Source: an uncultured Acetatifactor sp.
GTDB taxonomy: Bacteria; Bacillota; Clostridia; Lachnospirales; Lachnospiraceae
Assembly (NCBI GenBank): GCA_947627115.1
Contig: CANQUQ010000005.1
Location: 92,263-156,262 of the forward strand
Reading direction: 5' to 3'
Length of the DNA: 64,000 nucleotides
Numbering within the stretch: the stretch's first letter is position 1; each line of letters begins with the position of its first letter. Position numbers and translations under genes: made by a program. The notes beneath the pieces were generated by a model. The model made no database searches, was not told the DNA's origin, and saw only the letters and a program-made list of their open reading frames with translations. Positions 44,572 through 52,478 of the stretch are shown piece by piece.

Positions 44572-46028
44572 GGCACGCTCTTCGGCTGATTATAGTTCAG
44601 ATCCTCTATGGGCACACCGATATACTTGAACACTTCATACAGAGCCTTTCCAAAGTGACCGAAGGCCACCGCTCCGTGATGAGGGTAATTCTTCTCAATG
44701 AGGACATGGCGGTAGAAACGGCCCATCTCAGGAATAGCGAACACGCCGATGCCTCCGAAGGACTTGGAGGCCACATTCAGCACCTCGCCCTGCGCAATGT
44801 AGGCGCGCAGTTTGCAGTCAGCGGTAGACTGCAGACGGTAGAAGGTAATATCGCCGGGCACGATGTCGCCCTCCAGCGTACCGTTGGTCACCTCCACCGG
44901 CAGATTCCTTGCCATGATCTTCTGGTACTTCATACTGCAGGAGGCAAGCTTTCTGGAGCAGGTATTTCCGCAGTGGAAGCCCATGAACGTATCCTTGTGG
45001 CTGTAGTTGTACTTGCCCTTAATGGCTTCCTCGTACATGTCTGCAGGCACGGAGTTGTTGATATCCAGCAGAGTAACGGCGTCGTTGCTGACGCAGGTGC
45101 CGATGAACTCGCTCAGACATCCGTAGATATCCACCTCGCAGGATACGGGGATGCCCATGCCCGTGAGACGGCTGTTCACATAGCAGGGCACAAAACCGAA
45201 CTGGGTCTGGAATGCAGGCCAGCACTTTCCGGCGATCGCCACATATTTGCGATAGCCCTTGTGCTCCTCCACCCAGTCGAGAAGAGTCAGCTCATACTGT
45301 GCCAGCTTGGGAAGCACCTCCGGCTTCATGTTACCGGCGCCAAGCTCCTCCTCCATCTCCTTGATCTTGGCGGGGATGCGCTCATCGCCCGCATGCTTGT
45401 TGAAGGCCTCGAAAAGATCCAGTTCCGAATTCTCCTCAATCTCAACGCCCAGATTGTACAGCTGCTGAATCGGTGCGTTGCAGGCCAGGAAGTTGAGCGG
45501 CCGGGGACCGAAGGAAATGATCTTCAGGTCATGCAGTCCCACGATCGCTCTTGCAATGGGAACGAATTCGTTGATCATATCCGCGCACTCTGCCGCGGTT
45601 CCTACGGGATACTCCGGTATGTAGGCCTTTACGCCGCGCAGCTTCAGGTTGTAGCTCGCATTCAGCATACCGCAGTATGCGTCGCCGCGGCCGTCCATCA
45701 GATCTCCCTGACTCTCCTCTGCCGCCGCAATATACATTGCCGGTCCGTCAAAATGCTTTGCCAGCAGAGTCTCGGAGATTTCCGGCCCGAAATTCCCCAG
45801 ATACACGCACAGCGCGTTACAGCCGTTCTTCTTGATATCCTCCAGCGCCTGCACCATGTGGATCTCGCTCTCCACGATGCAGACAGGACATTCATAGATG
45901 TCGTCCGCGCCGTACTTGGCCGTGTAGGCCGCCACCAGAGCTTTCCGCCTGTTCACGGACAGGCTTTCGGGAAAGCAGTCGCGGCTCACAGCTACAATGC
46001 CGATCTTTACCTGTGGTAAATTGTTCAT
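44544..46028 (-). CDS. L-fucose/L-arabinose isomerase-family protein
   Basis: A 494-residue protein of the fucose/arabinose isomerase superfamily, which converts aldoses to ketoses with Mn2+. Family features include the N-terminal KIGIVAVSRDCFPESLS, CVYLGNFGPEISETLL, GKCWPAFQTQFGFVPC and HHGAVAFGHFGKAL at the end. It is the last gene of a kinase-DUF4867-isomerase operon, so it probably feeds a ketose to the kinase. Which sugar is not decided by sequence. GGAGGG precedes the ATG. The 3' end overlaps the GH2 gene. Confidence 0.82.
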   Translation of the reverse strand: MNNLPQVKIGIVAVSRDCFPESLSVNRRKALVAAYTAKYGADDIYECPVCIVESEIHMVQALEDIKKNGCNALCVYLGNFGPEISETLLAKHFDGPAMYIAAAEESQGDLMDGRGDAYCGMLNASYNLKLRGVKAYIPEYPVGTAAECADMINEFVPIARAIVGLHDLKIISFGPRPLNFLACNAPIQQLYNLGVEIEENSELDLFEAFNKHAGDERIPAKIKEMEEELGAGNMKPEVLPKLAQYELTLLDWVEEHKGYRKYVAIAGKCWPAFQTQFGFVPCYVNSRLTGMGIPVSCEVDIYGCLSEFIGTCVSNDAVTLLDINNSVPADMYEEAIKGKYNYSHKDTFMGFHCGNTCSRKLASCSMKYQKIMARNLPVEVTNGTLEGDIVPGDITFYRLQSTADCKLRAYIAQGEVLNVASKSFGGIGVFAIPEMGRFYRHVLIEKNYPHHGAVAFGHFGKALYEVFKYIGVPIEDLNYNQPKSVPYPTENPFA

Positions 46029-46059
46029 GTTGTAACCCTCCTGTTATATGATAATTTTT

Positions 46060-46710
46060 TTATATTCCTTCATCGTTCAGGTCCGGATTCTTCCCTCTCA
46101 GACCAAGGAAGCTGCCCTCTGCCAGACCTCCCTGCGCATGTCCGATCAGCCACTTGTTGGTGGCGGCGATCAGACAGTCCTCATTATCCGTGGAATCCCC
46201 GGCCGCTCCTGCATGTTCCGCCTCCAGGGGATAATTGGTGCCCATGGGCAGAATAATGGCGACCTGAAAGCCCCTGCCGTCCACACCGCAGGGCGCATAA
46301 TGCAGGGTCGTGGCATAGAGCTCCACCGCAGTGCCCTCTGGTATCAGAAATGCTTCCACCTTCGAGGTGTCGTAGGTAAAATCCTCCGCCACATCCTGAA
46401 GCAGACCCAATATCAGGACCGCATCCGTTGCCGCCACATTCACCTCGGAGCTTCTGTGATACTCGAAAGCATTCAGTCTGGAATTGTGACCGTTGCAATA
46501 GCCGATCTGGACCGGCAGTTCCCCGTAGATTATATCAGAGATCTTCTTCCCTACCGGCAGACACTCCAGCGCGTCGATGCCCGGTTCATAGACTACTCCG
46601 TCGGGAACAGGGGTCGACTTCATTGCCTTTACCAGCTCCGTCACATCCACGTTGGTGATCACACGTCCGTATTTGCGGAACTCCGGAGCGTTCACTGACA
46701 AAATCTTCAT
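46060..46710 (-). CDS. DUF4867 family protein
   Basis: A 216-residue protein starting MKILSVNAPEFRKYGRVIT, with a beta-rich middle (VQIGYCNGHNSRLNAFEYHRSSEVNV) and VEAFLIPEGTAVELYATTLHY, resembling a cupin-like or sugar-binding barrel with His and Glu residues that could bind metal. The start was moved to the ATG preceded by GAGGAG. It is encoded between the kinase and the isomerase, so it probably acts on the same sugar, perhaps as a lyase, mutarotase or epimerase. The activity is not known to me. Confidence 0.8.
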   Translation of the reverse strand: MKILSVNAPEFRKYGRVITNVDVTELVKAMKSTPVPDGVVYEPGIDALECLPVGKKISDIIYGELPVQIGYCNGHNSRLNAFEYHRSSEVNVAATDAVLILGLLQDVAEDFTYDTSKVEAFLIPEGTAVELYATTLHYAPCGVDGRGFQVAIILPMGTNYPLEAEHAGAAGDSTDNEDCLIAATNKWLIGHAQGGLAEGSFLGLRGKNPDLNDEGI

Positions 46711-46764
46711 ATCTTCTCTCCTCTTTTCATAATAGACCGATCCGTATGATCCTGCAATCGGCAT

Positions 46765-48237
46765 TTACTTGGAAATGATCCCGAACAGCGGCCGACAGGT
46801 GGGATAGATCTCCCTGAACTGCGCATACCTGGCTTCGTACTTTTCCACCAGCTCCGGTTCGGGCTCCACGGTATCCACGATCTTTACCACCTTCGAGGCA
46901 ATCTCCTCCACGCTGCCGTACTCTCCGCAGGCCACCGCCGCCAGCATGGCGCCTCCCATGGCCGGTCCCTCCTCGCTCTCTATCACATCCACCTTCAGAT
47001 TCAGCACATTGGCAATGATCTTTTTCCAGAGCGGGCTCTTTGCACCGCCTCCGCAGATCTTTGTCCGCTTCAGACCGATCCCCAGGCTCTTCGCCACCTC
47101 CACGGAATCTCTCAGCGCAAACGCCACGCCCTCCAGCACCGCCTGCGTCATATCTGCGCGGGTGGTGTCCATGGTCATGCCGATAAAGGCAGCGCGGGCA
47201 TCGGGATCGTTGTGAGGGGAGCGCTCACCCATCAGATAAGGCAGATAGTACACATGATTCTCCCCAAGCTTACGGATCGCGGCCTGCTCTGCCCCATAGT
47301 CCCCGGTCCCGATGATATCGTCCATCCACCACTTATTGCAGCTGGCCGCGCTGAGCATGCAGCCCATCAGATGATAATGCCCGTCCGCGTGGGCAAAGGA
47401 ATGCAGCGCGTTATATCTGTCCACCCGGAAGCTGCCGGAGGAGATAAATACAGTGCCGCTGGTGCCCAGAGAAATATTGCACATGTTCTCCCCCACGGTG
47501 CCGGTCCCCACCGCCGCAGCGGCATTGTCCCCGGCGCCTGCAGCCACCGCGGTACTCTCCGGTATGCCCAGCTCGGCAGCCACCGCAGGCAGCACCGTGC
47601 CTACCTTTTCGTAGCTCTCGTAGCATTTGGGGAGCAGTTCCGTGCCGATGCCGCAGATATCACACATTTCCTGTGACCAGCGGCGGTTCCTGACATCGAA
47701 CAGAAGCGTCCCCGAAGCGTCGGACATGTCCGTGCAGTGTACACCGGTGAGCCTGTATGCGATATAATCCTTCGGAAGCATGATCTTTGCGATCCTTGCA
47801 AAGTTTTCCGGCTCCCTGTTCTTCACCCAGAGTATCTTGGGCGCAGTAAAGCCCGCAAAGGCAATGTTGGCCGTGTATTCCGAAAGCTTTTCCTTCCCGA
47901 TCACGGTATTCAGATAATCCGTCTCCTCCGCAGTCCTGCCGTCATTCCACAGAATAGCGGGCCGGATCACATTGTCCTCCCTGTCCAGGATCACCAGGCC
48001 GTGCATCTGTCCGCCGAAGCTGATGCCTGCCACCTGGCTCTTGTCCGCATCCTTTATCAGCTCCCTGATCCCTGCAACCGTCTGTGCATACCAGTCCTCC
48101 GGATTCTGTTCGGACCACCCCGGATGGGGAAAGGACAAGGGATATTCCCTTGAGACAATGTTGACGATCTTCCCCTGACTGTCCATCAACAGAAGTTTTA
48201 CTGCCGACGTTCCCAGATCCACACCTATGTACAGCAT
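46765..48237 (-). CDS. xylB: FGGY-family carbohydrate kinase, xylulokinase-like
   Basis: A 490-residue ATP-dependent sugar kinase. It opens with the phosphate-1 motif YIGVDLGTSAVKLLLMD; GISFGGQMHGLVILD and the WNDGRT segment are characteristic of XylB, and the C-terminal GGGAKSPLWKKIIANVL is an adenosine-site motif. The best match by eye is xylulokinase, but other ketoses are possible given the fucose-type isomerase downstream. GGAGG lies before the ATG. First gene of the operon. Confidence 0.85.
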   Translation of the reverse strand: MLYIGVDLGTSAVKLLLMDSQGKIVNIVSREYPLSFPHPGWSEQNPEDWYAQTVAGIRELIKDADKSQVAGISFGGQMHGLVILDREDNVIRPAILWNDGRTAEETDYLNTVIGKEKLSEYTANIAFAGFTAPKILWVKNREPENFARIAKIMLPKDYIAYRLTGVHCTDMSDASGTLLFDVRNRRWSQEMCDICGIGTELLPKCYESYEKVGTVLPAVAAELGIPESTAVAAGAGDNAAAAVGTGTVGENMCNISLGTSGTVFISSGSFRVDRYNALHSFAHADGHYHLMGCMLSAASCNKWWMDDIIGTGDYGAEQAAIRKLGENHVYYLPYLMGERSPHNDPDARAAFIGMTMDTTRADMTQAVLEGVAFALRDSVEVAKSLGIGLKRTKICGGGAKSPLWKKIIANVLNLKVDVIESEEGPAMGGAMLAAVACGEYGSVEEIASKVVKIVDTVEPEPELVEKYEARYAQFREIYPTCRPLFGIISK

Positions 48238-48285
48238 CTGCGACCTCCTTCACATGCCATTCGGCTCTTTCTGCCCTATACCTTA

Positions 48286-48313
48286 ATGATACCTATTATT
48301 GAAAAAAAATCAA
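48286..48313 (-). promoter_or_regulatory. promoter of the kinase-isomerase operon
   Basis: Minus strand: -35 TTGATT (48313-48308), 16-base spacer, -10 TATCAT (48291-48286), about 50 bases before the kinase ATG. Confidence 0.6.
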
Positions 48314-48353
48314 GAAAATTTCTCAGGCTCCGGCAGTCTTCTGAAATAAACTG

Positions 48354-48382
48354 TTGTCATCTACTAGATATTGTGGTATAAT
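48354..48382 (+). promoter_or_regulatory. promoter upstream of the 16-bp repeat array
   Basis: -35 TTGTCA (48354-48359), 17-base spacer, -10 TATAAT (48377-48382). The predicted start near 48390 puts the entire repeat array in the 5' untranslated region. Confidence 0.8.
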
Positions 48383-48426
48383 ACAGATAATTACTACGAA
48401 ATATTGTTACTGACGATATCCGATCC

Positions 48427-48558
48427 CAGGAAGTGAGTGATACTCCCAGGAAGGAATGCTTCCAGGAAGAGATGCTTCGAGAAAGTGGCGCGTCCAGGAA
48501 GGAATGCTTCCGGGAAGTGACACTTCCAGAAGACGAGATTTCCAAGAAGAGAGACGAC
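48427..48558 (+). repeat. 16-bp tandem repeat array with hairpin units, in a 5' leader
   Basis: Eight units: one 20-base unit (48427-48446) and seven 16-base units (48447-48558). The form is CAGGAAGGAATGCTTC; the units at 48447 and 48495 are identical and the others diverge. GGAAG at one unit's start and CTTCC spanning the next junction form a 5-pair stem with a 5-base loop, for example GGAAG-GAATG-CTTCC. Many units thus contain a hairpin plus an AGGAAG resembling a ribosome site. The array ends two bases before the ATG. A period of 16 is not divisible by 3, so it is not a coding repeat. Confidence 0.85.
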
Positions 48559-48560
48559 AG

Positions 48561-49688
48561 ATGAATCAGTCCGATCTGAAGAGAAATGCATATATGCTGC
48601 GCGGTTCCCTGGCCAAAAAAGGCTACATGCGCTGGTGGCACTCCTTTTCGGGAATGCATTCCCAGACGGGGAAGACGCGCACATTTTTTATTGAGTTCTT
48701 TATCATAAACCCGTCCCTGTGCGGCGACATGCCCATCCTGGGGCGGCATCCTTATTACCGGAAGAGAGGCATGAGGCCCGCCTACGTGATGGTGAAGGCG
48801 GGAGCATTTCCGGATGCAGACGGCAGCGGCGGCAAGCAGCTCCACGCCTTCTATCCCCTCTCCGCTCTCAGGGCTACCAAAAACCCTCTCGTCATGCAGG
48901 TGGAGGAATGTTTCTACAGCGAAGACCGGCTTACCGGCTCTGTGGAAGTGACGGACGAGGAGGCGGAGCATCGCTGCCTTATGTCTGACGCCGGATATAT
49001 GGAGTGGGATGTGGAAGTGAACAAGGCGGTATCCTGCCATACAGGCTTTCTCGGCAGTACACTGGCCCAGATCCTGAATACAGCGGACAGCTATTGGCAC
49101 GGAGAGGGCATCCGCAGTTTTTTCCGCGGCACTGTCACACTGGACGGGGAGGTATATCTGGTGTCGGCCGACACCAGCTACGGCTACGCGGACAAGCATT
49201 GGGGGCACAGCTTTAACAGGCCCTGGATGCAGCTCGCCTGCGGCAGGCTGACCAGCAGAAGAACAGGGAACGTGCTCCGGCACTCGGTGCTGGCAGTCAA
49301 CGGCTGCTGTCCCAGGTTCCTCTGCTTTCCCCTAAAACACAGATTCCTGATACAGCTGTCCTACACCGGAGAGGATTTTGAGTTCGGTCTTCGGAAGCAG
49401 TTCCTTTTCTCCAAATGCAACTGGGAGACAAAGGAAAACGGAAAACGGTATGTCTGGCACATCATTGCCCGAAACAGGACCGCCGTGATCAAGATCTCCG
49501 GAAGCTGCACCAAGGCGCAGATGCTTCCGCTGCGGTATGAAAGCCCTGACGGCAGCGTTCCGCGTTCCCCTCTTCTGGCCGGTGGTGCGGGCGTAGGTAC
49601 CGTTGAGATCTACCGGCGCGTACCGGGCGGCCGGGAGCTTTTGGACACTCTGGACATGAGCGACGGCCTTTGCGTGTACAGACCTTAA
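48561..49688 (+). CDS. tocopherol cyclase-like (lipocalin/CrtC-type) protein
   Basis: A 375-residue protein resembling the tocopherol cyclase/AttH/CrtC lipocalin-like superfamily: RTFFIEFFIINPSL, RPAYVMVKAGAFPD, DAGYMEWDVEVNKAVSC, NTADSYWHGEGIRSFFRG and YGYADKHWGHSFNRPWMQL are conserved-looking stretches. An anaerobe would not make tocopherol, so the substrate is unknown; a hydrophobic ligand is inferred. The start is the ATG at 48561 with AAGAGAG 7 bases upstream. The frame is open further upstream through the repeat array, but that stretch is not plausible protein. Confidence 0.75.
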   Translation: MNQSDLKRNAYMLRGSLAKKGYMRWWHSFSGMHSQTGKTRTFFIEFFIINPSLCGDMPILGRHPYYRKRGMRPAYVMVKAGAFPDADGSGGKQLHAFYPLSALRATKNPLVMQVEECFYSEDRLTGSVEVTDEEAEHRCLMSDAGYMEWDVEVNKAVSCHTGFLGSTLAQILNTADSYWHGEGIRSFFRGTVTLDGEVYLVSADTSYGYADKHWGHSFNRPWMQLACGRLTSRRTGNVLRHSVLAVNGCCPRFLCFPLKHRFLIQLSYTGEDFEFGLRKQFLFSKCNWETKENGKRYVWHIIARNRTAVIKISGSCTKAQMLPLRYESPDGSVPRSPLLAGGAGVGTVEIYRRVPGGRELLDTLDMSDGLCVYRP

Positions 49689-49737
49689 GGGAGCCCTTTC
49701 CACAGGAAAGACCCGAAAACAGAAATTTGCACAGCAA

Positions 49738-49764
49738 AACGGCGGGGATATTCTCCTCGCCGTT
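49738..49764 (-). terminator. terminator of the DUF2085 transcript
   Basis: AACGGCGAGGAG-AATA-TCCCCGCCGTT on the minus strand, mostly paired, followed by TTTTGC. It lies 10 bases after the DUF2085 stop and also faces the end of the plus-strand gene, so it may work in both directions. Confidence 0.65.
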
Positions 49765-49774
49765 CATCATGCTA

Positions 49775-50239
49775 TTAGATAAAGAACTGTAGAGCGCGAT
49801 CGATTCTCTGCGGATCGTTCCAAAAGAGCTTAAGTATCTCTGCCGCGATCATAAAGCAGGTGCGATGAAAGTAAATGAACAGAAAGATCAATGCTATTCC
49901 GAACAAAATACCCGTAAACAGCCGACGCATATTTGTGCTCTCATATGACGTAAGCCTCTGTACGCCCCCGTCGATAATGAGCGGCAATGTCATCAGAAAT
50001 ACAATGGCCAGCCTTGGATATCCCCAGACTATCGCTATCGGGATCCCGGCTATCATGCCCACCAGCTCCCCCGTGCAGCGCGCACAGATGGGAAACTGTC
50101 TGCCGCGGAAGTAGAACGAGCGGTCGGGCCTTGCGTGACAGCCGAAGAACAATTGCAGAAAGCGTCCCAACTTACAGTGCCATAGCAATTGCTGCCGTTG
50201 CTGCTGCCAGACCGATGCCCAGAACAGCCATAAGTACAT
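49775..50239 (-). CDS. DUF2085 family membrane protein
   Basis: The core has the DUF2085 signature CHARPDRSFYFRGRQFPICARCTGE, rich in Cys and His and likely metal-binding, followed by three membrane helices (MIAGIPIAIVWGY, AIVFLMTLPLIIDG, LFTGILFGIALIFLFIYF). Up to 154 residues. The start is unsure: the ATG used here has GGGAG upstream but overlaps the upstream gene by 68 bases; family members usually begin shortly before CHARPDR, so a TTG just after the upstream stop is an alternative. The function is unknown. Confidence 0.75.
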   Translation of the reverse strand: MYLWLFWASVWQQQRQQLLWHCKLGRFLQLFFGCHARPDRSFYFRGRQFPICARCTGELVGMIAGIPIAIVWGYPRLAIVFLMTLPLIIDGGVQRLTSYESTNMRRLFTGILFGIALIFLFIYFHRTCFMIAAEILKLFWNDPQRIDRALQFFI

Positions 50240-50408
50240 AGCACACTACTCCCAGGATCACGGATACAAGTGCACCGATACCTGCTGCCTTCGCTGAATT
50301 AGGCTTTGTGCTCTTCCACACAAGGAACAGGATCAGTCCTACGATAGGAATACAGAAGCCAAGTAACCCCCACAGAAATCCACCTTTGTCATTTGCATTC
50401 TCGTTCAT
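50172..50408 (-). CDS. small two-helix membrane protein (DUF4190-like)
   Basis: A 78-residue protein starting MNENANDKGGF, with helices LWGLLGFCIPIVGLILFLVW and IGALVSVILGVVCYVLMAVLG. The Gly-rich first helix and Pro-Asn linker resemble small DUF4190-type proteins. GAGGGAG precedes the chosen ATG. It has its own consensus promoter and leads into the DUF2085 gene. Confidence 0.7.
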   Translation of the reverse strand: MNENANDKGGFLWGLLGFCIPIVGLILFLVWKSTKPNSAKAAGIGALVSVILGVVCYVLMAVLGIGLAAATAAIAMAL

Positions 50409-50537
50409 GAATTCTCCCTCATTTCTGCGACGCATCTCTCGTTGCACAAACCTGCAGTGCGACGCTTCCGCAGATTTGCGTTTTGTCTTTTAAAAAGTAC
50501 TCCTGCGGCTGCTTTAAATAAAGCGCCTGCAAGTTAC

Positions 50538-50566
50538 AGTATACTAATTTATTTCCTATTCGTCAA
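50538..50566 (-). promoter_or_regulatory. promoter of the small membrane protein and DUF2085 genes
   Basis: Minus strand: -35 TTGACG (50566-50561), 17-base spacer, -10 TATACT (50543-50538), leaving a leader of about 120 bases. Confidence 0.75.
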
Positions 50567-50567
50567 C

Positions 50568-50735
50568 TCAATTATAGAAATCAACAACAATATTTGACCA
50601 CGACTGGTCATGACTCGCAGGAGATTCCGGCACAGATCTCCTCCAGCAGCCCGTCGTCCAAAAACAGGCCCGCAGCCACTTGGCCGCGCTGGCCTGCATC
50701 CGGCCGATCACAGTGGCGATGGGCCGCTTTTTCAT
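50568..50735 (-). pseudogene. short, possibly frameshifted ORF after the glycosyltransferase
   Basis: An ATG overlaps the glycosyltransferase TGA (ATGA), giving a 55-residue ORF MKKRPIATVIGRMQASAAKW... In its second half the codon pattern becomes poor (CFWTTGCWRRS), while another frame of the same strand reads QVAAGLFLDDGLLEEICAGI with normal codon use. This suggests a decayed gene with a single-base shift near 50670. No family is recognised, and a genuine 55-residue peptide is possible. Confidence 0.35.
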
Positions 50736-51817
50736 GCCGCTTCTCTCTCCTTTCCCCGGAAGACCCACTTGCGCTGCACCCGGAAGCTGACGAGAAAAAG
50801 CGCCGTATCCACAGGAAGCTTTATCAGCGTGCGCCCCAGAGAGCCTGTTCCCGCTGCAAGACAGGAAATCCCATACACAGCCAGCCAGGAGATCAGCATT
50901 ACAGGGACGGCCAGGCACACATATCGCGCAAAGGCCTCCAGTCGACTGGCGTTGTTTTCAAACACAAAACGGCGGTTCAGGGAAAAATTGACCACCAAGG
51001 AGAGCATCCGGGCACAGACCGTTGCTCCAAGCACCGCCAATCTGCCGCTGCCGTGGAACACGAACAGCCCCAGCAGGTAAAACGCCAAAAGGTCTACCCC
51101 CGCTGAGGCCAGAGAATTTGCCGCATATTTTAGGATCAGGCCGTACACCCTGAGAGAATCCCGGACAGGCCTGAAGTGGGAGGCCCGGTTATCGTCAAAG
51201 TAGAGGGTCTCGATGGTCACCTCCCGATAAGGGATGTTCCGCTCCCCCAGAAGGATCAGCATATTGGTCTCATACTCGTACCGGGTGCCCTTCGCTTCCA
51301 TCAGTGCCTCCAGATACACCGCGGGAATGGCCCTCAGACCGGTCTGGGTGTCGGACAGCTTCATCTGAAAGAAAAGGCGGAATACAAGAGAAGTGGCGCG
51401 GTTGCCAAAGCGGCTCCTGGGCGGAACCTTCTCCAGTCCAAAGTCCCGGCAGCCCAGCACCACCGCGGGCTCCCCCCGCATCATCTCCTGGGCACAGGCC
51501 AGGACATCCTCCATCCGATGCTGGCCGTCGCCGTCCGCCGTCACCACGCCAAAACGCCCGCTTCGGTTTTCCAGAAAATAGGCAAAGGCCGTCTTGAGCG
51601 CCGCCCCTTTTCCCCGGTTCTCCTGATGGGACAAAAGGGTCACCTGCGGATACGTATCCGCCAGTTCCCTGAAATAACGGCGGCTTTCGGCAGCGCTGCC
51701 GTCGTCCACCAAAAGAATATCATCGATTCCTGCCTCCACGGCGGCCGAAACGGTAGAAAGAAGTTTTTCATCCGGATTCAAAGACGGAATCACAAGCGTA
51801 AACTGACAATTTTCCAT
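50732..51817 (-). CDS. glycosyltransferase 2 fused to a GtrA-like membrane domain
   Basis: A 361-residue protein. Residues 1-220 are a GT2 domain of the polyprenyl-phosphate sugar transferase type (TLVIPSLNPDEKLL, ILLVDDGSAAESR, VTADGDGQHRMEDVL with the metal-binding DxD region, DTQTGLRAIP). Residues about 235-355 are four membrane helices with SLVVNFSLNRRFVF, typical of GtrA-type flippases. It would load a sugar onto a lipid carrier and flip it for surface-glycan decoration. The start ATG has AAGGAGAGG. A terminator-like hairpin lies 20 bases upstream of it. Confidence 0.88.
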   Translation of the reverse strand: MENCQFTLVIPSLNPDEKLLSTVSAAVEAGIDDILLVDDGSAAESRRYFRELADTYPQVTLLSHQENRGKGAALKTAFAYFLENRSGRFGVVTADGDGQHRMEDVLACAQEMMRGEPAVVLGCRDFGLEKVPPRSRFGNRATSLVFRLFFQMKLSDTQTGLRAIPAVYLEALMEAKGTRYEYETNMLILLGERNIPYREVTIETLYFDDNRASHFRPVRDSLRVYGLILKYAANSLASAGVDLLAFYLLGLFVFHGSGRLAVLGATVCARMLSLVVNFSLNRRFVFENNASRLEAFARYVCLAVPVMLISWLAVYGISCLAAGTGSLGRTLIKLPVDTALFLVSFRVQRKWVFRGKEREAA

Positions 51818-51837
51818 AACCCTCTCCTTGCGGAAAA

Positions 51838-51854
51838 ACACCCCTGTGGGGTGT
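51838..51854 (-). terminator. terminator-like hairpin just before the glycosyltransferase
   Basis: Minus strand: ACACCCC-ACA-GGGGTGT followed by TTTTTCC, a compact stem with a short T run. It ends about 10 bases before the ribosome site, so it could be the end of the Rrf2 transcript or an attenuator for the glycosyltransferase. Confidence 0.6.
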
Positions 51855-51890
51855 ATCTGCGAGGTTCTGCTCTATCATAACATAAAAACG

Positions 51891-51932
51891 CCAGAGATAA
51901 ACTATTTTTTTGTCAAAAATATTCATCTCTGG
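51891..51932. promoter_or_regulatory. inverted repeat around an AT-rich promoter-like region
   Basis: CCAGAGAT (51891-51898) and ATCTCTGG (51925-51932) flank a 26-base AT-rich segment that includes TTTTTGACAAAAAAA on the minus strand. A TATGAT lies downstream on the same strand near 51874-51880. It is a candidate operator or looped stem for the glycosyltransferase promoter; spacing to the -10 is not ideal. Confidence 0.4.
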
Positions 51933-51991
51933 CAGAATTTCATTTTACAGCATGAATGTTACCGCTAATATAAACATTTCATCTTCGTGAA

Positions 51992-52429
51992 CTAAATACA
52001 ATAATCCAGACTTCCCTCGCGCTGCTGCCGCTTTGCCACCAGATCGGCGATGGTCACATGGTCAATGACCTGATTGATGGCATCGTAGAGATCCCTCCAG
52101 ACCTCCAGTGTCTCACAGGTGTCGCACTGTTCACACTCGGCGCCCTCCTCCAGGCAGGCCACCGGCGCCATGGATCCTTCCGTCAGGCGCAGGATCATGC
52201 CGATGGTGTATTCCTCCGGCGCCCTGGCTATACGGTAACCGCCCTGCGCGCCGCGGACGCTGTTCACATATCCAGCCTTGTTGAGTATGGCTATGATCTG
52301 TTCCAGATATTTCTCCGATATATTCTGCCTGGCAGCAATGTCCTTGACTTTAATGCACTCACCCGTATTGTTCAGTGCCAGGTCAAACATGACTTTCACT
52401 GCATATCGGCCCTTGGTCGAAATTTTCAT
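51992..52429 (-). CDS. Rrf2-family regulator, IscR/CymR-like
   Basis: A 145-residue winged-helix regulator (MKISTKGRYAVKVMFDLALN, KYLEQIIAILNKAGYVNSVRG, GGYRIARAPEEYTIGMIL). C92, C99, C102 and C105 lie in CLEEGAECEQCDTCETL, where IscR-type members bind an Fe-S cluster; CymR of Bacillus lacks such a set. It is encoded 49 bases after cysK, so control of cysteine synthesis is likely (CymR acts with CysK in Bacillus). A candidate operator lies at the cysK start. GGAGG precedes the ATG. Confidence 0.88.
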   Translation of the reverse strand: MKISTKGRYAVKVMFDLALNNTGECIKVKDIAARQNISEKYLEQIIAILNKAGYVNSVRGAQGGYRIARAPEEYTIGMILRLTEGSMAPVACLEEGAECEQCDTCETLEVWRDLYDAINQVIDHVTIADLVAKRQQREGSLDYCI

Positions 52430-52478
52430 GACGCCTCCATCACAAATCAAAAATACCTATACGCAGTTTAACACAATT

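Noticed and set aside
46060..46710. RbsD/FucU mutarotase
   Set aside because: Its position beside a fucose-type isomerase suggested FucU, but the protein is 216 residues and starts MKILSVNAPEFRKYGRVIT, which fits DUF4867 better.
48427..48558. CRISPR-like array
   Set aside because: The repeats are contiguous with no spacers, only 16 bases long and degenerate; they are tandem repeats, not CRISPR.
48456..48560. N-terminal extension of the tocopherol cyclase-like protein through the repeat array
   Set aside because: The frame is open, but a 16-base period does not encode a periodic protein, the extension is unlike the family, and a ribosome site lies just before the ATG at 48561.
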